Shown: positions 44,865 to 54,141 of the stretch, piece by piece | How the letters are laid out: the number at the start of each line of letters is the position of its first letter | Numbering within the stretch: the stretch's first letter is position 1 | Source: JACVRM01 sp963839815 | GTDB taxonomy: Bacteria; Actinomycetota; Thermoleophilia; Gaiellales; Gaiellaceae | Length of the DNA: 64,000 nucleotides | Assembly (NCBI GenBank): GCA_963839815.1 | Contig: CAWIWF010000005.1 | Span: 1-64,000 of the forward strand | Direction: 5' to 3' | Notes under the pieces: generated by a model | The model's database searches: none | Told to the model about the DNA's origin: nothing | The model's input: only the letters and a program-made list of their open reading frames with translations | Program-made: the position numbers and the translations under genes

Positions 44865-46581
44865 TCAGCCGCGCCAGTGGTTCGTGATCGGTACGCGACG
44901 GTCGCGGCCGAACGCCTTCGGGTGCAGCTTGACGCCGGGCGGTGCCTGACGCCGCTTGTACTCGGCCCGGTCCACCATCGCCACCGCCCGCTGGACGGCA
45001 TCGGGGTCGAAGCCGTCCTGGGACAGGTCGGCGCGGGAGCGGTCGAGCTCGATGTAGGCGCGCAGCACGCGATCGAGCTCGTCGTAGGGCGGCAAGGAGT
45101 CCTCGTCGCGCTGGTCGGGCCGAAGCTCGGCCGAGGGTGCGCGCTCGATGATCGAGACGGGCACGAGCTCGCGCCCTGCTCGGTCGTTGAGGTGCCGCGC
45201 GAGGCGGAAGACGTCGGTCTTGTAGACGTCCTTGAGCAGCGCGAACCCGCCCGCCATGTCGCCGTAGAGCGTCGCGTAGCCGACCGAGAGCTCCGACTTG
45301 TTGCCCGTGGCGACGAGCAGCCAGCCGAACTTGTTCGACAGCGCCATCAGCAGCACGCCGCGGGCGCGGGCCTGGATGTTCTCCTCGGTGAGATCGGCCT
45401 CTCGCCCCGTGAACACGGCCGAGAGCGCTGCCTCGACAGCCCCCACGATCCCGTCGATCGGCAGCTCGAGGAACGGGCAGCCGAGCGACTCGGCGAGGCG
45501 CCGCGCGTCCCGCTGCGTCTCCGCCGAGCTGTAGCGCGAGGGCATCGACACGCAATGCACACTCTCCGGCCCCAGAGCCTCGGCGGCGAGCGCGGCAGTG
45601 ACGGCGGAGTCGATACCCCCGGAGACGCCGACGACGACGTCGGTGAACCCGTTCTTGCGCACGTAGTCGCCGAGACCGAGCTCGAGCGCCAGGCGCGTCT
45701 GCTCGAGCTCGTCGACGAGCGGCGCGATCTCGCCAGGAGCAGAGGAGCCGTCTGCCTCACGCGGAGCGCCGATGTGCACCACGGCCACCTCAGCTGGGTC
45801 GCGCTCGCTCGCCAGCGCGCGCCGGCGGACGTCGCGCAGCCGCCGCGCCACAGCGCCGCGCGGGTCGACGTCGACGACGAGCAACGCCTCCTCGAATCCC
45901 GGTGCGCGGGCCAGGATCTGGCCGTCGTCGTCGAGGACGAGCGAGTGCCCGTCGAAGACGAGCTCGTCCTGTGCGCCGACGGCGTTGCAGAACGCGATGA
46001 AGCAGGCGTTGTCCCGCGCGCGCGTCTTGAGCATCTCCTCGCGCTCGCGCTCCTTGCCGACGTGGAACGGCGAGGCGGAGATGTTCGTGACGAGCTGGGC
46101 TCCGGCCAGCGCGAGGTCGGTCGCCGGCGGGCCGGGCTGCCAGATGTCCTCACAGACCGTCGGGCCGAGCAGGACGTCGCCGTGCTGGAGCAGCAGGAGG
46201 TCGCGCCCGGGGGCGAAGTAGCGGGCCTCGTCGAAGACGCCGTAGTTCGGCAGGAAGCGCTTGCGGTAGACGGCGCGCACCTCGCCGGCGACGCAGACGG
46301 CGCACGCGTTAGAGAGGTCGCGGTCGAAGAGCGGCGCGCCGACGAGGGCGGCGATCCCGCGGCACGCGCGAGCGATCTCCTCGAGCGACTCCTCGCGCCG
46401 CGCGAACGAAGCCGGGGCGGAGGAGGAGATCCTCGGGCGGGTAGCCGGTGACGGCGAGCTCCGGGAAGAGCACGAGGTCGGCGCCGGCCGCCCGGGCCTC
46501 GTCGATCCGCTCGAGAATGCGCGCGCGATTGCCGGCGAGGTCGCCGACGACGGTGTTGATCTGTGCGAGTGCGAGCCTCAT
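44865..46581 (-). CDS. nadE: Glutamine-dependent NAD+ synthetase (one frameshift)
   Basis: Last step of NAD biosynthesis, about 572 residues. The N-terminal nitrilase-type glutaminase starts ATG 46581 (MRLALAQINTVVGDLAGN) with catalytic Glu in LVLFPELAVTGYPPEDLLL, Lys in YRKRFLPNYGVFDE and Cys in LGPTVCEDIWQPG. The C-terminal synthetase has the ATP loop VVVGVSGGIDSAVTAALAAE. A slip at about 46403-46412 separates the first 55 residues; the correct frame reads RREESLEEIARACRGIAALV. Stop at 44865-44867, convergent with the fusion gene. Confidence 0.93.
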
Positions 46582-46642
46582 AGGTTTTCGCCTCTCAGTC
46601 GAAAACTGTAGCGCAGCGCCGGCGTGCGGCACGATACGGGCC

Positions 46643-47350
46643 GTGGACGAGCTGGTCATCGCGCGCCGGTTCCGTGGCCCGTCCGGGTCCGGAAACGGCG
46701 GCTACACGTGCGGCGTGGTGGCGGCCTTCGTGGACGCCCCCGGCGTGGAGGTGACCCTGCGCGTGCCACCGCCGCTCGACCGCGCCCTGACCGTCGAGCG
46801 AGCCGGCCCCTCCGTGAAGGTCACGGACGGCACCACCCTCGTCGCCGAGGCGGAGCCGGCGAGCGTGGAGCTCGCGCCGCCGCGCGCCGTCTCCGTGGGC
46901 GATGCGCGGGGGGCCGAGGGGCGCTACGTCGGCGCGGAGAGGCATCCGTTCCCGGAGTGCTTCGTCTGCGGGCCGGCCCGCGACGAGGCCGACGCGCTGC
47001 GCCTGCGGCCCGGGCGCGTGGGGGAGGAGCGGCTCGTCGCGGCGAACTGGGTGCCGGACGCGTCGCTCGCGGACCGCAGCGGCGTCGTCGAGCCGCACTT
47101 CGTCTGGGCGGCGCTCGACTGCCCGGGCGCCTTCGCGGTCGAGCTCGTCGGCCGTGGTACCCGCGTGCTCGGGCGCCTGGCGGCCCGGATCGACCGGCTG
47201 CCCCGGGCGGGCGAGCAGACGATCGTTGTCGGCTGGCCGCTCGGCGGCGAGGGCAGGCGGCAGGAGGCAGGCACGGCGCTGCTCTCGGGCGACGGTGACG
47301 TGCTCGCCGTGGCCCGAGCGGTCTGGATCGAGCCGCGACCGCAGCCCTAG
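46643..47350 (+). CDS. Hotdog-superfamily (thioesterase-like) protein
   Basis: 235 residues from GTG 46643. NGGYTCGVVAAFVD near the N-terminus and FPECFVCGPARDEADALRLR in the middle, then PHFVWAALDCPGAF, match an actinobacterial double-hotdog protein group. The CxxC in CFVCGP is conserved in that group from memory. The biochemical role is unknown. Divergent from nadE with 61 bp between, and convergent by 3 bp with the SDR gene. Confidence 0.68.
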   Translation: MDELVIARRFRGPSGSGNGGYTCGVVAAFVDAPGVEVTLRVPPPLDRALTVERAGPSVKVTDGTTLVAEAEPASVELAPPRAVSVGDARGAEGRYVGAERHPFPECFVCGPARDEADALRLRPGRVGEERLVAANWVPDASLADRSGVVEPHFVWAALDCPGAFAVELVGRGTRVLGRLAARIDRLPRAGEQTIVVGWPLGGEGRRQEAGTALLSGDGDVLAVARAVWIEPRPQP

Positions 47351-48112
47351 CGCTGCAGGCGGATCGCGTTCAGGTCGCGCTCGCGGATCTCGTCGGCGCG
47401 GCGGATGAGATCCTCGATGTCGTCGTGCTCGGCGTGGAGGTAGCGCCCCGCGAGCGCGTCGGCCCGCCCGCCTGCGAGCGCGCGCACGAGCTGCGGGGCG
47501 AGCTCCGGCGGCGTCCACGGAGCGTCGTCCGAGAACCGGTCGTCCGTCATCTCCGTCCGGACGAGACCGGGGCTGAAGGTGAAGACCGGGATCCCGTGGC
47601 CCGCCAGTTGGCCGGCAGAGCGTCTCGCCGAAGCGGTAGAGGGCGGCCTTGCTCGCGCTGTAGGCGGTCGAGCCGCCCCCCGGCAGGTAGCCGGAGCCGC
47701 TGCCGGTGTTGACGATGCGGCCGCGGCCCCGCTCGATCATCCCCGGGATGACGGCGCGGCAGCACAGGTAGGCGCCGAGCACGTTGACCTCGAACACGTG
47801 CCACCAGTCGCCAGCGTCGACCTCCCAGGCGGCCTGCTCCCACAACGCAACCCCTGCGTTGTTGACGAGCAGGTCGATCGGCCCGAGCTCCTCCTCGACC
47901 CGCGAGACCATCTGCTCGACGTCCGCCTGCTGCGACACGTCGGCGGTTACGGCGAGGCCACCGATCTCGTCTGCGATCTCCTTCACCTGACTCTCGGTGC
48001 GCGCCGAGACCGCAACCCGCATGCCGCCTGCGGTCAGCTCGCGCGCGATGCCCGCGCCGATGCCGCGGCCGCCGCCGGTGACGAGTGCGATCTGTCCCTC
48101 GAGCTCGGCCAT
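47347..48112 (-). CDS. Short-chain dehydrogenase/reductase (one frameshift)
   Basis: Classical SDR, about 254 residues. TGGGRGIGAGIAREL (cofactor loop), LLVNNAGVALWEQ, Ser in IVNTGSGSGYL and YSASK (catalytic Tyr and Lys). After GETL, near 47617, one extra base shifts the frame; the corrected reading is AGQLAGHGIPVFTFSPGLVR followed by the C-terminus ending NAIRLQR. ATG 48112 overlaps the SRPBCC stop (ATGA-type), and the AMP-ligase gene lies upstream, suggesting one operon. Confidence 0.88.
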
Positions 48113-48531
48113 CAGTTGTCGCAGTATCCCTGGTCCCACGTTCGCTCTGGGTGGTGGTTTCGCAGGTCGACGCCGTGGTCGCAGGCCGCCTTGAGGCTCA
48201 TGAGCACGGACACCCAGCCGGCGTTGACCTCGATGTGCGAGTCGTCGGGCACCTCCTGTGTCAGCGTCAGCTCGGTGCCGCCGCTGCCGTCCGGCTCCAG
48301 CGCGAACGCCGCAGGCGTGCCGAAGTAGTCGACGGCGAGGCGCCGGCCAGGCTCCCGCTCGAGCACATCGGCGTCCCACGCCTGGCCGTTCGGGAAGCGG
48401 AACGCGATCCGGCCGTCGCGTTCGACCGCCTCCTCTGCCCAGAAGCGCGCGCGGCCGTCGTCGGTGGCGAGCAGCTCCCAGACCTGCACGGGCGGAGACG
48501 CAAAGTGCACGCGCCAGCGAACGTCCGGCAC
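48112..48531 (-). CDS. SRPBCC/AHSA1-like domain protein
   Basis: 139-residue START-like fold: VRWRVHFASPPVQVWELLAT at the N-terminus, FWAEEAVERDGRIAFRFPNG, and a long C-terminal helix region GWVSVLMSLKAACDHGVDLR. Members bind hydrophobic ligands or act as Hsp90 co-chaperones; the role here is unknown. It lies between the AMP-ligase (6-bp gap) and the SDR. Confidence 0.8.
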   Translation of the reverse strand: MPDVRWRVHFASPPVQVWELLATDDGRARFWAEEAVERDGRIAFRFPNGQAWDADVLEREPGRRLAVDYFGTPAAFALEPDGSGGTELTLTQEVPDDSHIEVNAGWVSVLMSLKAACDHGVDLRNHHPERTWDQGYCDN

Positions 48532-48537
48532 CAGAAC

Positions 48538-50481
48538 CTAGACCGCCGCCTCGCGGCGGTCGACGGCACGCGCGATCTCGTCCAGCGCCTCCGGGTTCTC
48601 GAGCGAGGAGAGGTCGCCGGGGTCGGTGCCGAGCGCCGTTGCTCGGACGGCACGGCGCATGATCTTCGCGCTTCGCGTCTTGGGGAGCGCCGCGACGAAC
48701 ACCACCCGATCCGGACGGAACGCCTTGCCCAGCTCGCGCGCCGCCGTGTCGGCGACCTCGGTTGCCAGCTCGCTCGTGGCCCCGTGTCCCGGGGAGAGGA
48801 TGCAGAACACCCATGCCACCTCGCCCTTGACCTCGTGCGGAACGCCGATCGCGGCCGCCTCGGCGACCGCCGGGTGCTCCACCGCAGCCGACTCCAGCTC
48901 CGCCGGCCCGATCCGCTTGCCGGCGATGTTGAGCGTGTCGTCGGAACGGCCGTGCAGGAACCAGAAACCGTCCTCGTCCACCGAGGCCCAGTCGCCGTGC
49001 ACCCACGTGCCTGGGAAGCGGCGCCAGTACGTGTCGAGGTAGCGCTCGGGGTCACGCCAGAAGCCGCGGGTCATGCCGGGGAAGGGCTTCCGGCAGACCA
49101 GCTCGCCGACCTCGCCGCGCAGCGAGTGGCCTTCCCCGTCGACCACGTCCATCGCCATGCCGAGCGCCGGCCCGCCGAGCGAGCACGCCTTGATCGGCAC
49201 CGCCGGCGTCGGCGAGAGGAAGCAGGCGCCGACCTCGGTGCCGCCCGAGCAGTTGATGATCGGGCAGCGCCCGCCGCCGACGCGCTCGAACAGCCAGCGG
49301 TAGGGGTCGGGGTTCCAGGGCTCGCCCGTCGTGACGATCACGCGCAGCGAGCCGAGGTCCGCCTGGGGGTCGCCGTGCGGGATCAGCGCCCGGATCAGCG
49401 TCGGCGAGCAGCCGAGGACCGTCACCCGCTCCGACTCGATCAGCCGCCAGAGCCGGTCGGCGGGCCGGTCCGGCGCGCCCTCCGCCATGACGAGCGTGCA
49501 GCCCACCGCGTGCCCGCCGACCACCGTCCACGGGCCCATGATCCAGCCCATGTCGGTGGAGAAGTGCAGCCGGTCGTCCGGGTGCGCGTCGGCCTGGTAG
49601 GCGACCTCGCGCGCGATCGAGACCAGGAAGCCGCCGTGGACGTGGACGATCCCCTTGGGCCGGCCGGTGGTGCCGGAGGTATAGGTGAGCAGGTACGGGT
49701 GCTCGGCGTCGAGCTCGCGGGCCGGCAGCTCCCCGGGCGCCGCAGCCACCGCGTCGTCCCAGTACTCGTCCCGGCCCGCCCGCATCTTCACCGAGCTGCC
49801 CAGCCGGCGCCAGACGAGGATGTGCTCGAGTGACGGCGCGGCTTCGGCGGCCTCGTCGGCGATCGCCTTCATCGGCACCTCGCGGCCCCGGCGGAGCGAG
49901 CCGTCCGCGGTGATCAGCACCTTGGCCTCGGCGTCCTGCAGGCGCGCCGCCACCGCGGGCGCGGCGAAGCCGGAGAAGACCGGCACCTGGATCGCGCCCA
50001 CGTGCGCGCAGGCGTGCGAAGCGATCGCGACCTCGGCCGACATGGGCAGGTAGATGGCGACCCGGTCACCTGGCTCGACACCGCGGGCGACGAGCGCCTC
50101 GGCCAGCCGTGTCACCTCCTGCGACAGCTCGCCGTAGGTGAGCTCGCGCCGGCCGCCGTCCTCGCCGAGCGAGACGACCGCGGGGGCGCCGGCACGGTCG
50201 CCCTCCGCCCAGCGGTGGACGCACGCGTGGGCGATGTTGAGTCGCGCGCCCTCGAACCACGTCGCCCACTCGGAGCCGCGCGAGCGATCCAGCACCGCGT
50301 CCCACGGCCGGAAGAACGGCAGGCCGAGATCCTCGACGACCGCCGGCCAGAACCACTCCGGATCCTGTTGTGAGCGGGCGACGAGCGCCGGGTAGTCGTC
50401 GACGCCGTGCCGGCGCATCAGCCGCACGACGTTCGCGTGCGCGAGCACCTCGGGCGTGGGGCGCCAGACGATGTCGGCCAC
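48538..50481 (-). CDS. AMP-forming acyl-CoA synthetase (acetyl-CoA synthetase-like)
   Basis: 647-residue ANL-superfamily ligase. P-loop PYLLTYTSGTTGRPKGIVHV, A5 motif INCSGGTEVGACFLSP, hinge GRSDDTLNIAGKRIGPAELE and terminal lysine motif PKTRSAKIMRRAVRA. The Acs signature WWQTETG is replaced by NCSGGTEVG, so it is a different subfamily from the acs gene at 30490, probably acting on a larger or different carboxylic acid. GTG 50481 is divergent from the MFS gene across the inverted repeat at 50508. Confidence 0.88.
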   Translation of the reverse strand: MADIVWRPTPEVLAHANVVRLMRRHGVDDYPALVARSQQDPEWFWPAVVEDLGLPFFRPWDAVLDRSRGSEWATWFEGARLNIAHACVHRWAEGDRAGAPAVVSLGEDGGRRELTYGELSQEVTRLAEALVARGVEPGDRVAIYLPMSAEVAIASHACAHVGAIQVPVFSGFAAPAVAARLQDAEAKVLITADGSLRRGREVPMKAIADEAAEAAPSLEHILVWRRLGSSVKMRAGRDEYWDDAVAAAPGELPARELDAEHPYLLTYTSGTTGRPKGIVHVHGGFLVSIAREVAYQADAHPDDRLHFSTDMGWIMGPWTVVGGHAVGCTLVMAEGAPDRPADRLWRLIESERVTVLGCSPTLIRALIPHGDPQADLGSLRVIVTTGEPWNPDPYRWLFERVGGGRCPIINCSGGTEVGACFLSPTPAVPIKACSLGGPALGMAMDVVDGEGHSLRGEVGELVCRKPFPGMTRGFWRDPERYLDTYWRRFPGTWVHGDWASVDEDGFWFLHGRSDDTLNIAGKRIGPAELESAAVEHPAVAEAAAIGVPHEVKGEVAWVFCILSPGHGATSELATEVADTAARELGKAFRPDRVVFVAALPKTRSAKIMRRAVRATALGTDPGDLSSLENPEALDEIARAVDRREAAV

Positions 50482-50507
50482 GGGCCTAGCCTATGCAGCT
50501 ACCCATA

Positions 50508-50525
50508 AGTTAGTGTTCCCTAACT
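50508..50525. promoter_or_regulatory. Probable TetR operator
   Basis: AGTTAG-TGTTCC-CTAACT: 6-bp perfect inverted arms with a 6-bp spacer, ending one base before the ATG of the MFS gene and 26 bp from the divergent ligase start. It is A/T-rich against the background. The TetR gene at 51951 is in the MFS operon, so autoregulation through this site is the simple model. No Shine-Dalgarno is left for the MFS gene, suggesting a leaderless message. Confidence 0.6.
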
Positions 50526-51954
50526 ATGCGCGCCTCGATCGTGAACCCGGCCACGCGGAAGTGGTGGACGCTCGCCGCCGTCGCCCTCGGCCTCTTCATG
50601 ATCATGCTCGACAACACGGTCGTGAACGTCGCGCTGCCGTCGATCCAGCGCGACCTCGGCGTCGGGCCTGTCGGAGCTCGAGTGGATCGTCACGGGCTAC
50701 GCCCTGACGTTCGCCGCTTTCATGCTCAGCGGCGGCAAGCTCGCCGATCACTATGGCCGGCGGCTGGTCTTCGTGATCGGCATCGGGGTCTTCACGCTCG
50801 CCTCACTGGCGTGCGGCCTCGCCGCGAGCGGCGAGGTGCTCATCGCGGCCCGGCTGCTCCAGGGCGTCGGAGCCGCGCTGATGAACCCGGCGACGCTCTC
50901 GATCGTCTCGGCCACCTTCCCGCCGCGCCAGCGCGGTACTGCGATCGGGATCTGGGCGGGCGTGTCGGCGCTCGCGCTCGCGATCGGCCCGCTGGTCGGC
51001 GGTCTGATCACCCAACACATCTCCTGGCACTGGATCTTCTTCATCAACGTTCCGGTCGGGGCGCTCGCCATCGTCGCCAGCTTCCTGCTCATCGACGAGT
51101 CCCGTGACACCCGCACCGACCAGCGGCTCGACCTGCCCGGGCTGATCACCTCCGGGGTCGGCCTCTTCGCGCTCACCTACGGGCTGATCGAGGCGAACAC
51201 CTACGGCTGGACGTCGGGGCGGATCCTCGGCGCCTTCGTCGTCGCCGTCGTGGGGCTCTCGCTCTTCCTCGTGATCGAGGGGCGCGGCCGCACCCCGATG
51301 CTCGATCTCTCGCTCTTTCGCAACGGCACGTACGCCGGCGCCAACCTGGTCACGCTCCTGGCCGCGCTCGCCATGTTCGGCGTCTTCTTCTTCGTCTCGC
51401 TCTACATGCAGAACGTGCTCGGCTACTCCGCCGTCCAGACCGGCGCTGCCTTCCTGCCGATGACGGTGCTGATCATCCTGATCGCGCCTGTCGCAGGGCG
51501 CACGACCGATCGCATCGGGTCGCGCTGGCTGATGACCGTGGGGCTCGTGCTGGTGGGCGTGCAGCTCCTGTACTTCTCGCGGCTCGACGAGACGGCGTCC
51601 TACTGGAACCTGCTCGTCGCCTTCCTGATCGGCGGCACGGGCATGGCGCTGACGATGACGCCGAGTGCTGCCGCGGCGATGCGTGCAGTCCCCGTCGACC
51701 GCGCCGGCGTCGGCTCGGCCGTCCTGAACTCGTCCCGCCAGGTGGGCGGCTCGCTCGGAATCGCGCTGATGGGCGCAATCGTCGCCCACGGGATCGGCGG
51801 CCGGACGACGCCGCAGGCGTTCGTGGACGGGTTCTCGGACGCGCTGCTCGTCGGGGCGTTCATCGCCTTCCTCGGCGCGGCCGTGGCGATGGTGACGGTG
51901 CGGCACCACGTGCTCGACGAGCACCCCGTGCCCGTTCCCGAGCCGGTCGCATGA
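50526..51954 (+). CDS. MFS drug exporter, DHA2/EmrB-QacA family (one frameshift)
   Basis: Proton-coupled efflux pump with 14 predicted membrane segments, about 475 residues. TM1 motif LFMIMLDNTVVNVALPSIQR is diagnostic for DHA2. After DLGVG an extra G near 50668 shifts the frame; the continuation is LSELEWIVTGYALTFAAFML then GGKLADHYGRR (motif A). The end overlaps the TetR start (ATGA). Export of a toxic compound sensed by the adjacent TetR is likely. Confidence 0.9.
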
Positions 51955-52550
51955 CGGTGCGCACGCGCCTGCCGGCAGGGGAGCGGCGGGCCCTCGTGCT
52001 CGATTGCGCGCTCCGGGCGTTCGCCCGCGGCACCTACCGTGGCACCACCACCGCGGAGATCGCGCGCGCTGCCGGGGTCACGGAGCCGGTGCTGTACCGC
52101 CACTTCCCGTCAAAGCGCGCCCTCTACATCGCCTGCATGGACGAGGCCTGGGAGCACACGCAGCGGCGCTGGGAGGAGGCGATCGAGGCCGAGCCCGACC
52201 CTGCCGAGTGGCTGCCGGCCATGGGTCGCGCCACGTACGGCACCGAGCAGCATGCTCTCGTCGCCAACGTCTGGCTGCAGGCTCTGGGTGAGGCCAGCGA
52301 GGATCGGGAGATCCGGCGCGCGTTGCGCCGTCGCGTCCGCTCGGTCCACGGCTTCGTCGCCGAGACAGTGCGCCGGGCGCAGGAGCTCGGAGCCCTCCGG
52401 CCGGAGCTCGACCCGCACGCCGAGGCCTGGCTCGCCATCGCCACGGGCCTGCTCGGCGCGCTCGGCGTGCGCATCGGCGGGCTGATCGACGACGCAGACG
52501 TCGAAGCGGTCCGGGCCGCTCGCAGCGCCTGGCTGCAGGGGAGGACGTAG
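51951..52550 (+). CDS. TetR-family transcriptional regulator
   Basis: 199 residues. The N-terminal HTH is AFARGTYRGTTTAEIARAAG then VTEPVLYRHFPSKRALYIAC. The C-terminal ligand domain has a TetR_C-like segment ALRRRVRSVHGFVAETVRRA. ATG overlaps the MFS stop, so regulator and pump are co-transcribed, and the inverted repeat before the pump is the probable operator. Confidence 0.9.
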   Translation: MTVRTRLPAGERRALVLDCALRAFARGTYRGTTTAEIARAAGVTEPVLYRHFPSKRALYIACMDEAWEHTQRRWEEAIEAEPDPAEWLPAMGRATYGTEQHALVANVWLQALGEASEDREIRRALRRRVRSVHGFVAETVRRAQELGALRPELDPHAEAWLAIATGLLGALGVRIGGLIDDADVEAVRAARSAWLQGRT

Positions 52551-52557
52551 ACGCGCA

Positions 52558-52581
52558 CCGGGGGCCCTCTCAGGCCCCCGG
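52558..52581. terminator. Bidirectional hairpin terminator
   Basis: CCGGGGGCC - CTCTCA - GGCCCCCGG: 9-bp perfect stem, 7 bp after the TetR stop and about 50 bp after the convergent small-peptide gene; it can serve both. Confidence 0.7.
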
Positions 52582-52630
52582 CTCCGTCTCGGGTGTCGGC
52601 GGCCGCTGCGAGGCGGAGCCGAGTGTGACG

Positions 52631-52753
52631 CTAGCTGGACTGCGAGATGCGGTGCATGTCGTGGCCGTCATGCATGCCGGCGGCCGCGAACGTCGGGAAC
52701 ACCGCGGTCACGAGCGTCACGAGGACGAACGCGAGTGCGAGGCGAATCTTCAT
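52631..52753 (-). CDS. Small secreted peptide (candidate signalling propeptide)
   Basis: 40 codons. ATG 52753 is preceded by AAAGGAGGT at ideal spacing, one of the strongest ribosome sites in the window, and starts 17 nt after the XRE-TPR regulator stop. The first 25 residues are a clear Sec signal peptide (KIR, a hydrophobic core of Leu/Val/Ala/Phe, then FAAA). Cleavage would leave about 15 residues, GMHDGHDMHRISQSS, rich in His and Met. Size, secretion and the tandem receptor gene resemble Phr, PapR and NprX propeptides. A metal-binding peptide is the main alternative. Confidence 0.7.
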   Translation of the reverse strand: MKIRLALAFVLVTLVTAVFPTFAAAGMHDGHDMHRISQSS

Positions 52754-52770
52754 GGGCGCACCTCCTTTCG

Positions 52771-54105
52771 CTAGAACCGGACGTCCTGGAGCACTTCTGC
52801 CGCGCGCCGGTAGAGCAGCGCAGCCGCCCGGTCCTCCCCCCTGCGACTCGCGAGGTCGCCTTGAGCGACCCACACAGACGCCCTGTGGCTCGGTGACTCC
52901 GACTGCTCTGCCACTGCGTCTGCGCGTGTGAACCACTCCTCTGCGTCGTCGAGTCGACCCTGTTCCATGAGCGCGCGTCCCAGCACCTGCTGCGAACCCG
53001 CGATCTCAGTGGCGTAGTCGGCACGGCCGCCGAGGAACTTGAGTGCCTCGCGCGCGAGCCGCTCGGCATCGGCGTGCTCGCCGCGATCGAGATGGACGCG
53101 CGCGAGCGACCCCGCCGCCGTCGCCGCGTCCGTGTCCGTGTCGTGCTCGAGCGCCACCGAGAACGCTGCCTTGAGGTTCTCGACCGCGGCGTCGGAGTGG
53201 CCCAGCATGTGGTTGAGCCCGCCCAGGTTGTTGAGCAGGCGGCCGACGTGGATCTCGTCGTCGAGCTGCTCGTACAGGGCGCGGGCACGCTCCGCGTACG
53301 TCCGCGCGCGAACCAGCTGGCCCAGCCGCTCGGCGACGAGCGACGCCTGGAAGTACGTGTTCGCGACACTGCGGCGGTCGTCGATCCCCCGCGAGAGCTC
53401 GAGCGCACGCTCGACGTCCTCACGGGCGGCCTCCAGGTCGCGCTGGCGCCGGTAGCAGCGCGAGCGCCAGCCCAGGATCTCGGAGCGAAGGTGGTCGGCG
53501 GGCAGCTCCGAGCGCTCGGCGAGCGCGAGCGCCTCGCTCAGCAGCGCGAGCGCCGTCGAGACGCTCTGCAGCTTGTACCGGCAGACGCCCAGCCGGAAGA
53601 GCACGTCCGCACGATCCAGGTCGGAGAACCCCGGCCCCTCGACGATCGCGCGAGCCCTGCTCAGCAGGTCGAGGGCGCCGCGGACGTCACCCGCCAGATT
53701 GCGGGCCCACGCCTCGCCCGCTAGAGCGCGCGCCTCGAGCTCGACCGAGCCGGTGATCCGCACCAGCCGGCCGACCGTCTCGTACTCCTCGACGGCCTCC
53801 TCGCTGCGATGCGCGCGCGTCAGCGCCTCCGCGCGGGCGAGCGTCGCCTCCACACGCCCGCGGTCGTCGGACGAGACGCCGCTCGCGAGATACCCGGGAT
53901 CGACGTTCAGACGGGAGGCGAGCCACTCGATCGTCTCCGCCGTCGGGCGAGTCTTCCCGCGCTCGATCTGGCTGACGTACTCCTTCGAGAAGCGCTGACC
54001 GGCGACCTCGCTCTGGGTCAGCCCGGCCGCGACCCGCAACTGCCGGAGGCGATCGCCGAGGCGATGGCCGGGACGAGAGGAGCCTGTCTGGAGTGCGTGC
54101 GGCAT
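52771..54105 (-). CDS. XRE-family regulator with TPR sensor domain (RRNPP-like)
   Basis: 444 residues from ATG 54105 (GTG 54141 is possible but overlaps an inverted repeat). Residues about 18-72 are an XRE helix-turn-helix: LGDRLRQLRVAAGLTQSEVA, then FSKEYVSQIERGKTRPTAET. Residues about 85-440 are consecutive TPR helix pairs, for example ALDLLSRARAIVEGPGF, YFQASLVAERLGQLVRARTY, GRLLNNLGGLNHMLGHSDAA and QQVLGRALMEQGRLDDAEEW. This HTH-plus-TPR layout is that of the RRNPP receptors (PlcR, NprR, PrgX), which bind re-imported peptides in the TPR groove. The next gene is a small secreted peptide on the same transcript. Confidence 0.85.
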   Translation of the reverse strand: MPHALQTGSSRPGHRLGDRLRQLRVAAGLTQSEVAGQRFSKEYVSQIERGKTRPTAETIEWLASRLNVDPGYLASGVSSDDRGRVEATLARAEALTRAHRSEEAVEEYETVGRLVRITGSVELEARALAGEAWARNLAGDVRGALDLLSRARAIVEGPGFSDLDRADVLFRLGVCRYKLQSVSTALALLSEALALAERSELPADHLRSEILGWRSRCYRRQRDLEAAREDVERALELSRGIDDRRSVANTYFQASLVAERLGQLVRARTYAERARALYEQLDDEIHVGRLLNNLGGLNHMLGHSDAAVENLKAAFSVALEHDTDTDAATAAGSLARVHLDRGEHADAERLAREALKFLGGRADYATEIAGSQQVLGRALMEQGRLDDAEEWFTRADAVAEQSESPSHRASVWVAQGDLASRRGEDRAAALLYRRAAEVLQDVRF

Positions 54106-54120
54106 GGGGAGCGTCGTAGC

Positions 54121-54139
54121 GAAGTGTGGCCGACACTTC
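54121..54139. promoter_or_regulatory. Inverted repeat upstream of the XRE-TPR gene
   Basis: GAAGTGT-GGCCG-ACACTTC: 7-bp perfect arms with a 5-bp spacer, 16-34 bp ahead of the ATG. It is a candidate site for autoregulation by the XRE protein. Confidence 0.45.
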
Positions 54140-54141
54140 AC

